Shown here: piece by piece, positions 24,311-34,474 of the stretch
Layout of the letters: each line of letters opens with the position of its first letter
Position numbering within the stretch: position 1 is the stretch's first letter
Assembly (NCBI RefSeq): GCF_963678635.1
Contig: NC_087071.1
Coordinates: forward strand, 5,471,624-5,535,623
Source: Symsagittifera roscoffensis
Taxonomy: Eukaryota > Xenacoelomorpha > Acoela > Convolutidae
Direction of reading: 5' to 3'
Length of the DNA stretch: 64,000 nucleotides
The notes under the pieces: generated by a model
Told to the model about the DNA's origin: nothing
Seen by the model: the letters and a program-made list of their open reading frames with translations, nothing else
Database searches by the model: none
Translations under genes and position numbers: made by a program

Positions 24311-25189
24311 ATCAAAAATAGATGTACTAATAAGGATTAGGAATTGTCAGCTAGGTAAAAAACAAATTTGAAAGTAAAAAATTCTACTTAGGTATGGCTT
24401 TAGGACAAAAATATTCAGTAGAAGTTGTCAGATATCAGAGGAGAAAAATTTACAATTGGAAAGCAGTCGAAATAAGCTGACGACTCTTTTTCTTAAAGGA
24501 AATAAAGACGCCTCACTTTGGTATTGAAATCTCAAAAAACTGGCAAAAAAAATCACCTAACCTAAGTGTTCTCTAAATAACCTGTTAAGAGTTCTCTGCA
24601 TAAATCATATCAAATTGAAAAGATAGTTAAGTTGTATTTTAAAAGCTGTATTTGGTGTATAAAATCTTTTTCGTCGATATGAATTTGCAATGAACAGGAT
24701 AACCAGAAGAAGTCAAAGGCAAGAATATGAAAGTTGATGTCAACATATTGAAAAGTAAATAATGTTCATGTGTTGCAGTGGATGTTTAAATTTTTAATAT
24801 TTTTTTTCCCTATAACGCTCCTGGAATGTTTTTTTTTATCAATTCGTTAGAAAAAATTGTGGTTTAGGCTAGAGTCAAATACAAAACAAAAACACTTGAC
24901 TTTACACAATTTAAGAAGAAGTGGGTTTAGAAATCGAGTAAAATTTGATCGATGAAGAAAAAAACTTAAATTTTCTCAGAAAACCTGATAAAGAGTTATA
25001 CTGGGAATTTTTTTTTTTCATGGAGATTTCAAATAAATTAAAATTGATTCAAACCTTAGCAAAAGAGTTTTATAACCAGAGTAGCGTCCATTGCGTGGTC
25101 TCAAAAATACTTATAATCGATTATAAAGTCGTTAGTTTTGTTTTGAGCACGAATATTGATTGTAGTTGATTATTAACGTTGGATCTTCA
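24311..25189. other. Intergenic, nothing recognised
   Basis: This is AT-rich DNA with poly-T tracts. A 74-codon plus-strand frame at 24945-25169 has no features of a real gene. Confidence 0.5.
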
Positions 25190-25300
25190 GTGCAGGTGGG
25201 GGGGGGGGGAGGGGTGGTAAAAATAGACTTTGATAACTACTCGTGATCTACTTATCAATTGCCCCCCCCCTTTCAAGAAGGGGATGAGCACTTGTTAAGG
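25190..25300. repeat. Family-C fragment with opposed G and C tracts
   Basis: A run of about a dozen G near 25198 and a run of C near 25262 face each other across some 55 bases. The right side ends GAGCACTTGTTA, like the ends of the family-C elements at 26.2 kb. It is probably a short derivative. Confidence 0.45.
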
Positions 25301-25749
25301 AGATTAAGTTGCCGAATTTTTGACCAATCAGGTTGCACCAACACAGTAATATTTTTTGAAATATAACGCCTATAACACCTTTGGTGATGTGCAAATAGAA
25401 TAAAGATGAGGAACTTTCAGCTGTGTAGAACTTCTGGAGATTCTGTGGAAAACGAACGAAGTTAAAACTTTCAACCTCTTAAGACTTCTCAGGTGATCCT
25501 TTGTTTAGAAATAGCAAGATATACGGGTTGATTTTGTGTCAATAGAGCCTCAAAAACGCTAAAAAAACAAAGCTAATGATTGATAAAAATTTTAGTCACA
25601 CAATTCCGTTGTTGAAAAAAATACTTGTCATATAAATCCAGTTATGAAACAAATGGTTGTCGTACTTTTTCATTGACTAAAAAAGGGTTGTTTGTCGTAC
25701 AATTTCGTTAATGGAAAAAATGCATGTCGTGAGTGCTGTTAAGTACAAT

Positions 25750-25965
25750 TTTCGGCTCTTTTTCCTTTCCCTCCAACTGCAAATTTTCATCTTTGAAGTT
25801 ACTGTTTACCTTGTCCAATTGTCATGAAAATTGACATGCAGACTGATTAGGCCACTATAAACAAATTGATTAACCTTGTAAAACCACTCGTTAGACCATT
25901 TTCTTCAAACAAATTTAAATTTCAATAGTGTTTTTAAACGATGTCACTTCCGTACCGAGAAAATT
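25750..25965 (+). mobile_element. Family-C non-autonomous element, diverged copy
   Basis: It begins TTCGGCTCTTTTTCCTTTCC and continues through a block resembling the element at 26239-26468 in opposite order (GTTACTGTTTACCTTGTCC, TGTCATGAAAATTG, then ACCACTCGTTAGACCATTTT). The right end has lost the characteristic terminus. Confidence 0.5.
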
Positions 25966-26120
25966 CGTTTTTTTATCCAGAATTTTTTATAACTAATCAA
26001 ATTTTCTGGTCTGAAATTCTCTGTGAAATTTTTAAAGAAAGCAGGGGTTTTTTTATTTCTCATCTTATATCTGATCAGAATTTTGTTAAATCTTGGCAAT
26101 AACTAGCTAGAAATGTGTCT

Positions 26121-26189
26121 CCGGTCGAGGCTCGAACTGACGATCTATGATTTCATGAGCAGACTTGCTATCCGTTAGACAACTCGACC
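26121..26189 (-). other. Degenerate tRNA-like sequence
   Basis: Read on the minus strand, it starts GGTCGAGTTGTCTAACGGAT, like an acceptor strand plus D-arm. It has a B-box-like AGTTCGAGCC and ends CTCGACC, which pairs perfectly with the first seven bases. That pairing competes with the T-stem, and the anticodon stem does not form. It is best read as a tRNA pseudogene or the head of a SINE, not a working tRNA. Confidence 0.35.
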
Positions 26190-26226
26190 TGAAAATGTGG
26201 TAAAGTTTTAGCGATCTAATGCAAAG

Positions 26227-26250
26227 CAACACTTGTTATAACAAGTGTTG
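26227..26250. other. 24-base perfect palindrome at an element junction
   Basis: CAACACTTGTTA is followed immediately by its exact reverse complement. The right half is the start of the family-C element at 26239. The left half looks like the end of a neighbouring inverted copy, so two termini meet head to head. Confidence 0.7.
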
Positions 26251-26468
26251 GCTCTTTTTCCTTTTCCCCCCACCTCACTCAAACATGAATTTTATGGTCT
26301 AACGAGCGGTCTTACAAGGTAAATTATGGAGACCAAATATGTTTGTCATGGCCTAATATGTTTGTCATGCCAATTTTGATGACAATCGGACATAGTGAAC
26401 AGTAACTTCAAGTATAAAAGTTTGCAGGTGGGGGGGGGGGGCGGGAAAGGAAAAAGAACCCAAGTGTT
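26239..26468 (+). mobile_element. Family-C element, copy 1
   Basis: It starts AACAAGTGTTGGCTCTTTTT, then a C-rich run, and ends with the inverted equivalent (a G-rich run, GGAAAAAGAACCCAAGTGTT). The interior contains GAGACCAAATATGTTTGTCA. It has no coding capacity. It is immediately followed by an inverted sister copy. Confidence 0.7.
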
Positions 26469-26469
26469 A

Positions 26470-26692
26470 ATTAGGGCTCTTTTTGCTTTTCCTTTTTCCC
26501 CCTCACCTGCAAAATTTTAGTAGTGAAATTTTGTTCACGATATCTGATGGTTATGGAAAATGGCGTGCGAACTATATAGGCCATGAAAAACATATTTGGT
26601 CTCCATGTTTAACCTTCATGCAAAATCCCTTGTTACACCATAAAATTGATGCTGAAGTGAGGCAGGGGTGAACGCAAAAAGAGCCTCAAATT
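26470..26692 (-). mobile_element. Family-C element, copy 2 (inverted)
   Basis: It carries the same interior as copy 1 in reverse: CATATTTGGTCTCCAT corresponds to the GAGACCAAATATG block. It opens GGGCTCTTTTTGCTTTTCC and closes AAAAAGAGCC. The two neighbours could form a long stem. Confidence 0.65.
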
Positions 26693-27106
26693 GCATTGTA
26701 CTGCTACAGCTATTGTGTATACTCGAAGCATGTTCCGGTTGAGCAGTGAACTGGTTTCTGGTTGCTCTTTTCTAGAAATTGTTTATTTCTAAACTGAGAA
26801 AAAAAATAGATTTTTTCTGTACAAAAAAAAAACAAAAAAATTGGCTAGGTAATCTATATAATATTTGTATCTAGAAAAGCAGCCTTCGCTGGGTACGGGC
26901 TGCGTTTGGGTCAAAATTAGAAGAAATCGGAGACCTCGATTTCCAGTTTCATATAATCAAGAAACTTAGAAACTCAACACTTGTTGTTGAATGAAATTTG
27001 GTACCGCTAAATTACATATTGTAAAAGTCAAATTGAAATCAATCAAAAAGTCATCAGAGAAAAAGTCAGTAAGACATCTACGTGAACGTTAAAAAACGAA
27101 ATAAAA
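26693..27106. other. 5' flank of the TTC39-like gene
   Basis: No repeat or gene is recognised. The presumed promoter and 5' untranslated region of the gene starting at 27107 lie here, but I see no clear TATA box or initiator. Confidence 0.35.
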
Positions 27107-29791
27107 ATGTATAAGAATCAGCAGAAAATAATAGCTGATATTGAAATTTGCCACAAAACTCTCAAAAAATTAATATCTGGTGGATTTGAAATTGCTTTTG
27201 AACATATTGGCAGAATTATTTGGGGCGATTCGTTTAATAACTTAAACTATAACTATTTTAAAAATAAAGGTTTCTACTTGATTTTTGGCTACGCTTGTTT
27301 ATGGACAGCAAAATCAATTTGCAATTTGGAACTTGAAGATTTGAAACGAGCTTTGGAATATCTGGATCAGGCGAAACGAAATGCTAGAAGGTAACATACA
27401 TGATTCGAGAGTTTTGATGAAAGTTATTTTTTGTCGTTTTTTTTGTTCTTCTGTTTGGTTGCTGTTAAAAAATATTCCAAGCGTTTTATTATTTCATCTG
27501 CTAATTATCTAGAAAAAGCTCTTTTCAGTCCCCGTTTTGGTTTTTCAAATGCAATATATGAAAATCTAGTCAAAATGAATTTTCATGTTATAAAGTAAAT
27601 AGAAACATATCAGCGTGGCTACGTGAACAAATTTCTACAATATGTCTTACATGCAAAATACGGAGTGAACAATTTTTGATCAGCTATTTTTTGTAATTTT
27701 ACGAGGGGGGGGGGGGTGTTTGGGAAACAGCAAAAGAGCCGAAAAAGGCCAACAAGTGTGTGATCTTTTTTTCTTGAAATCAAAAGCTGCCTATGAAAAA
27801 ATTAAAGTTTTTGGTGAATCGGGTGATCATTTTGTGTCAAATATATAAACAAAGAGTGCTAAAAAAAGATATATTTTTTATTTTCAAGGTCAATCCAAAG
27901 TGCTCCAAAGGTCAGTGGCATCCTTCATTTCCAGGACTACTCGCTCATCGATTTACACGCGCATTTAGTGTTCATTCAATGCTCGGCATTACTAACTATT
28001 ATTAACTACATTCACACCGAGATTTCTCACAACTCAACTGTCTTTAAAAGCGTCAAAATTGAAAATCAAGTTAACTTTCTCAAAACGTTTTTCCTGCAAT
28101 CTTGGAAAAATTTCGATATTCCCGATTCTGAACATAATTTTCCGACTTTCTGGATGACAGAAACTTTATTTTCGCTGGCTGATAATCAAAGTTTTTGGAA
28201 CGGATCTATTCTGGGAAATATTTCTCGTTTTTCGTCGACAATTTCGAATATCGTTATTTATAAAGATTCAGTTGACTTTCTGATGAAGGTTATTCAATCC
28301 GAAGACATTTTACTAGAATCTTCGAACGAAGAAAGATTGTTCAAAGAGTTGAAAAGTTCAACGTTTATGGTTAAAGGAATTCAATTACTAACTAATTCAA
28401 TCATTCCGGAACAAAGTTATCACACTTTTGGAATTCGCGAACAGTCTAAAAGCAATTCCGAATCGGTCAAACTTGGAGTGAAATTTTTAGAAGAAGCATC
28501 ACACGATTCCTCGCTTTCTCAAAGATTATCAACTTTTATTTTAGCTATTTATCAATTTGGGTTTTTGCCAAAATTAGGGCCCAGTTTTGAATACAAGACA
28601 GACTTATCATGTAAAAACATTACAAAGCTGCAACATTTTATTGATTACCCCAAGTTTGAAAGCTTCTCTGGATTGATTTTTCGCTATTTTTATTACTTAC
28701 ACTCTAAGAAAGATTTGGAAAAATCACACGAAAAAATCGAAAGATTGGCTAAGTTGTCTAAGAAAGTTCTAGCTATTCCAGAACTTGAGTTGACTTCTTT
28801 GTACGAGCAACTTTGGTCGAAAATTTACCAACTGGACTTCGAAACAGCAAGTGAAATTAGCGCAAAGTTATTTCTCTCAGTTAAAAACGACAAGTTTTAT
28901 TTCGCTTACTTTACGGGTATTCTGAAAATTCGGTCAATAGAAATTGACCAATCAGGAAACGAATATGTGAAAAAAGTCAAAATAGAAAACATCACCAATT
29001 TTCTCAAGGAAGCGGCGAAAAAAATTGAAGGCTCCAAAATTATGTCCAGAAAATCTCCAGTTGCGAGATTAGCCGAAAAACGGCTGGGCATTCTTTTAGA
29101 AAACCCCTCGAGTTGTTTATTACTAATTGTCGAACTAATTTTTTGGAATGACAGCTTTAAAACAATTTGCGGAATTTTTGAGTATCGAGAAAAATTTCGC
29201 GAAATCATTAACACTGACTTAAAGTTTAAAGAAGTTCTTAAATACGAATACTTTGGTTGCGATATTTTAGTTCTTAATTTTCTAATTGGAACAGCTTTTA
29301 TAACTGCTATTCCTGATTATGGAAACCACGATTACATGACCGAAAAGTCATTTGGTCTACTAATTTATAACTTGAGTCATAGTAATAACACCGATAATTA
29401 TATTTTGTCGACCTATTTGACGTTCAAGTTATGTCATCAAGTTTTCAGCAACACTCTCAATTCGAAGAATTTGATTTATGGGTCTTATAATACCCCGGCT
29501 GAAAGCGAATATTACAGCGGCCATGATTATTTTTACTTCACGCTTTTAGAGTATTTGCAAGAAAGCAAAGCTAGAGGGTCAATTAGCTCGAAACAAACAG
29601 CGACCGAGTTTGACATTAAGGAATCAATGGATTTGCTTTTAATCAGCGTTGCTAGATTCAAAGAATCGATTAAAAACATCAAAAATCAAGACGCAGTTTA
29701 TATTGGACGTGTTTATTATTTGGTGAAAAACTTGGAAATTGAGATTCAAGGTGATATTTTCAGAACGAGTTTGTCAAAAGAAGAAAATTGA
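27107..29791 (+). CDS. TTC39/IML2-like tetratricopeptide protein, two exons
   Basis: Exon 1 is 27107-27390, ending AG before GTAACA. Exon 2 is 27889-29791, after TTTTCAAG. Together they make 2187 bases in one frame: 728 residues plus stop. The splice splits codon 95 and restores continuity, which supports the model. The protein is helical, with an early region (about residues 15-90) resembling the first TPR-like segment of TTC39 proteins. Around residue 398 is LYEQLWSKIYQLDFETASEI, and around 483-515 a KSPVARLAEKR...ELIFWND block. These match in order the WELMW..., EKFAxRKxRR and E-x-x-YxWNG blocks of the TTC39/IML2 family. Length fits that family. TTC39 proteins have been linked to lipid homeostasis and IML2 to lipid droplets in yeast; the role here is inferred. 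It is divergent, so another TPR family is possible. Confidence 0.7.
27391..27888 (+). other. Intron of the TTC39-like gene, with family-C fragment
   Basis: This 498-base intron runs from GTAACA to TTTTCAAG. Near 27704 it contains a run of about a dozen G, then GCAAAAGAGCC and CAACAAGTGT, which are family-C terminal words. A short derivative has therefore landed in the intron. Confidence 0.7.
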
Positions 29792-29893
29792 CTACGATAA
29801 TTTGATAATTTGACGGAAACCTTTTTTCAACAATATCTGATAATTTGATTCTTTTTTGATTGCTCTTTGTGGATTGCCAGCTAAAGCCTTAAC

Positions 29894-30778
29894 TTCCGGA
29901 TCGACTAAAAATGCTACTCATACAATTGTCATATATGGAAAAGTCTAACCATACACTTTTCATGCTTATTTCCATACGTCAGAAAAAAGCAGGGAAAGGG
30001 TATGATTAGTGTTATTTCAAATCTGGAAATTTTATGATTGGCGTTTTTCCATAAAACAAAGAGTTTTCTCAAATTAAATTTTTGTCTAATGTTTATGGGT
30101 TGTGTTGAACATAAGTGACAAGGACCCTGGAAGCTAGAGTCATTAATCGTTACATGTGCAATGCACTGGAATGACATGAATTTAGATGCTTTACACAACA
30201 AAAAAATAAAAGTAACAAACTTTGGCAATTCTTTTGAAAAATGTGAATTATTTTAAATATAAATTTCAAATAATCATGCCTTGCGTACGGCAAACAAACT
30301 TATGCAATATAAACGAAATTGTTCTTCTGAGTTTTTTTTAAAAAAGGTATCTATAAAAACTGAAAACAATCCTTTTTTGTTTCCAGGATCACGTTATGCA
30401 CACAAAAATAGATTTTATGCATGCAAAGTTTGTTTAAGTATATTTAGGTAGTTTGTGAAAATTTGTTGAAGTACAAATTTTTAGTTACCCTCAAAAAAAT
30501 ACCAACAATTTTTGAGGCAGTTTCGAAACTTTTATAGAAAAACTTGTGTCGCCACATAAAAAAAACTACTTATACATTTTGTATATATGGAAATTGTTTG
30601 ATTGGCATTTTTTGTCAAAAAGATTTTAGTTTTTTTTATGTCGATACATTGACTTCTATGCCAAAACAAGAAAAATTCTTGTAAAAATCAATTCAACAGT
30701 ATGATTTTTGTATGATTAGAAACTTTCATAGACTTAGTTTTTGGAGTTGTATGATTGGTTCATGGCGTTGAACCCGGA
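29894..30778 (-). mobile_element. Family-A element, copy 3 (inverted, diverged)
   Basis: It begins TTCCGGATCGAC and ends GTTGAACCCGGAA, degenerate forms of the family-A termini. The interior ATAAGTGACAAGGACC (near 30113) is the inverse of the block at 1255-1275 in copy 1. It starts about 100 bases beyond the stop codon of the TTC39-like gene, so it may overlap that gene's 3' end. Confidence 0.6.
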
Positions 30779-31267
30779 ATATAAACTTGATGAGTTTCCT
30801 TTAGTAAAGAAACAACTCACAACTATTCACAACTCAATTTAAAAAAACGACATTATGTTCACCCTAGTGAAGTGGAAAATTCTGATCGATATGTCTCTCA
30901 TAAGAAAAAAGTAAGAAAAACATAGTACATCAAAAAAATTTAATTTACCTGCCTGCAACAGTTTTTTTGTTTTTTTTCCGATATTTTTGGCTATAATTAA
31001 TAGAAAAATTTGGTGAAACATGTCACAAATAGGAACTGCATGCAAAAACCTGCATGCAGTTCCTGAAAAACCTTGTAAGTTCAACATGAAAGAAAATCAA
31101 ATAGTGGCATTTTTGAATACTCGCTTTGTTATAGCATAGAAAGTCGCGGCTTAAAAAACCAAAAAAAAAAATGAGGCATGAGTCATTTTAGCTATGAAGC
31201 TTGACAAGAGAATCACTAAAATTGAGGAATATTTGTTGAATTGCTTTGTCCATCTAGTTTCATCAAA

Positions 31268-31465
31268 CATTACGAGGCCAAACTGCGCACTGGCTAGGCG
31301 CGCAATTTTTTGTCTGTATGTTCCTGGATTTTCAGAGCCTTAAAACATGTGAAAATTTTCTCGGAATGATTAAAGAAAATGAAAGAACAAAAGAAGAACA
31401 AAGGGAATGTCCTTGTTGCGGAATCCACTTACATACCCCAAAATGCACAGTTTATCCTCGTAATG
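31268..31465 (+). mobile_element. Family-B MITE, copy 2
   Basis: 198 bases, from CATTACGAGGCCAAACTGCG to CCTCGTAATG. The interior GAACAAAAGAAGAACAAAGG followed by GTTGCGGAATCC is shared with the copy at 34273. It is non-coding. Confidence 0.85.
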
Positions 31466-34244
31466 GAATTTTTTCAAATTCTGCTTCGGATCCGTAATTT
31501 TGACACTGACTTGTGTTCAAGAAAAACATCAACTAAAGTTTCGGAATAAAATTCAGGAAACTCAAGTTGTCCCTACGGATCACCGTTCAGTGACTGCAAT
31601 TCTTTTGTTTTGCTCAAGTTACAAAGCAAAATATCATGTGAAGTTCATAACTATAGTATTAATTTGTCATTGAACACGCACGAGTAGTGATATTTCGTTG
31701 ATAAAACGTAACTGTTTTCGGCGGAACACAAAATCCATGTACTTTTGAGTACCATTCAAAATCGATTTTATTTCAAAACAAAAACAATGACTAGGAGAAT
31801 ACGATATGTGGAAAACAGTTCTTGATTGATAGACAATCACCATTGTTTTAACAAGCAACACTTGAAAAAAAGAATCTTGAAAAAAAAATTTCCATTTTAA
31901 AAACTATTATTTTTCGGGTTAAACAGATCTTTCAATTATTGAAAGGATCTGCACTGCTGTAAAATAAGCTGATTTCAAGTCTCAAAAACTGATTTTATCT
32001 CTAAGATTTTCATATTATTTGCAATAATCAAGCTCTCAAAAAAATGGCATGGTTTCTTTTTGGTGTCTCTAGTTTTTCGTTTTTCAGTCCAAAAAACGTT
32101 TAAGAAAGTAATGATTTAGTACTTCAGTCTTAAATTTCATGAAGAATTTGTAGCAATGCAGTGAGCATTGATGAGAACTTAGAAAAAATCTGCAGTCTTT
32201 TGAGAAAAACTGGAACAATTTAAACTTTCAACATCTTGGGGCTCTTGAAAGCAGTGTGTAGTCATACGAGAATTAATTGGAATATTTTAAAGGTCAACAT
32301 CTAGAGGCTATCATGTCCCTTAAGTTTAACGTTTTCATAGACATACAACGACTTTAAAACTTATATTGAAGTTTAATCATTGAAAAAAAAAGATTTCGCT
32401 ACAACGAATTTCGATTGCAATACTTAAAAAAAATGTTGTCGTCAATTATTATAACCAGGAAGAATTTGATAAAATTAGAATTTTGTTCATAAGCATAACA
32501 AACAAAAAGCATCGAATAAAATTTTGCTTTCGGCCAGATGTTGGCTCCGATCAAAATGTAATAAATATATATTTTTAAAAAGATCACAAAAACTTTTCAA
32601 GTTAAGCAAAAGCTGAGACTTTTAAATCTCCATCCATATTTAACCTTTTTTCCAAAATTTTAGCACGCAAAACTCCTCCGAAAAATAGGCATGAACCAGT
32701 TCTTGTGATTGCAAAATGACAAAATATAAATCACCATTTTTTCAGATTACTAAACTTATTTTTTTTAAAATAGTTTACTCTTTAACTTGATTCAAAAGCT
32801 ATAGAACTACACAAAATTAGCGTTTTTCTAAATAACTCATTCTTTTTATTGCAATTGACAAATTGTTCATTAGTTAGATTCACCCAAACAAATGAGATTT
32901 TTTCAAAACAATATGAGTCATAGTGTATGTGTTTTTATAGATCACATAACAGGGAAAAAAGCCGGAAAGAATTTCGTGCAATCGAACTCCGAACACTGTC
33001 AAAGCATGATCTGAAAATTTTTGGACGAAATGGCAAAGCTATTGTACATAACTACACTCTGAAATACGCTATTGAATAATACTTGAAAAACAATGACAAA
33101 AAAATTAAAACTTGAAATAGTTTTCCCTTCTTTCGAATCCGACTTTAAAATTCATTAAATATGTCTTTGTATTGTGGTTTATGGATTGAAAATGTTTGAA
33201 TTCATACATGAACCTAAACAAGGTTGGGTAAAATAGTTTGATTTGAAAAGTTTGGAGACAAAAGATAAGCCTTGTTGTTTAGTTCATACCTTAAACATCA
33301 TGCTTGCTGTATAGATCTCTTCGATCATTTCTTTGAACTCAAACTGTCCTGTTTTTACCTTACTGCTAATGAAGGAAAACTAACTAAAATTAACTGTGTT
33401 TTTTAATTATTTTGAATGTTTGCTTCTGATGTAATTTTTTCGACCCAGAAAAATGAGCAGTTCCTACTAAAGTTTCGAGAGCATTTTGACAAAAGCCCTC
33501 AAAAGATATCTGAAAGTCAAGTAACTGAACTTGAAAGGTGTCAAGTTTTCTGTTTTTTAAAGCTAACAAGCTAGTTTTTACGTTATAAAAGAAAAGTGGT
33601 GAAAACACTCTTGAATTTCAAAACACCGATATTATATTTCATAAAAAACTTATACTTTTTCTCATAAACTGCTATACTTCGGGGCTTAAAAATTCAGAAA
33701 ACCTAAAAATGTCGAGATAAATATAGCCGAAATTAAGAAGTAATTGGCATATATGAAATTCAGATACGTCAACAACAATTTTAAAAACGGCTCTTTTCTT
33801 TGGAAACATTCAATGTTCGAACTAAAACTTTCGCTTGTACTTCTAGACTTCGACCAAAAATAATCAAAAATACAGTTCATAAAATATTCTGTGCAAATCC
33901 AAGCGAGGAAATTGGCAAAAAGCAAAAAGATTTTAAGGTTTGCTAAGTTTTAGCTTCCCACTGTATGACATAGCTTCCCACTGGGTTACGCACATCTAGC
34001 TCTTGAGGGAGACTTAAGGCTGCTCAAGCTTATTAATTGAATGATTTAGTCGCTATGTTGGGTAACATTTGTATGCGTTTTTAACGTTAACTACTCGTGC
34101 TGAGCTTCAAACGAAAAATGGGGGTTTAAACTCTAATTAAAGTTTTTTAAATAATTAGAGATAAAATGCGACAATTGAATTTCGACAGTTTTTTCATGAA
34201 AAATGTAAAAATGTAATAAAAATGGAAGTTGTGTAAGGAGCTTT
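31466..34244. other. Intergenic, nothing recognised
   Basis: Nearly 2.8 kb of AT-rich DNA with no frame over 80 codons, no detectable repeat from elsewhere in the window and no splice-bounded coding segment. The word TAGCTTCCCACTG occurs twice in a row near 33951-33980. Confidence 0.5.
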
Positions 34245-34272
34245 TTTCACAGGGTTGCCAAAAAAATTCAAA

Positions 34273-34474
34273 CATTACGAGGCCAAACTATGCTTTGGAA
34301 AGGCGCACAATTTTGTGTTTGTATGCTACTGAATTCCAAAGAGAAATCTTTAAGCTCGGTAAAATTTTGTCAAAACGATCAAATAACATGAAAGAACAAA
34401 AGAAGAACAAAGGGAGCGTTCTTGTTGCGGAATCCGCTTACAATTCACAAAATGCACATTTTGGCCTCGTAATG
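34273..34474 (+). mobile_element. Family-B MITE, copy 3
   Basis: 202 bases between CATTACGAGG and CCTCGTAATG. Its inverted partner is at 63772-63973 in the other arm, with the same flank (GGTTGCCAAAAAAATTCAAA), so it inserted before the arms separated. Confidence 0.9.
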
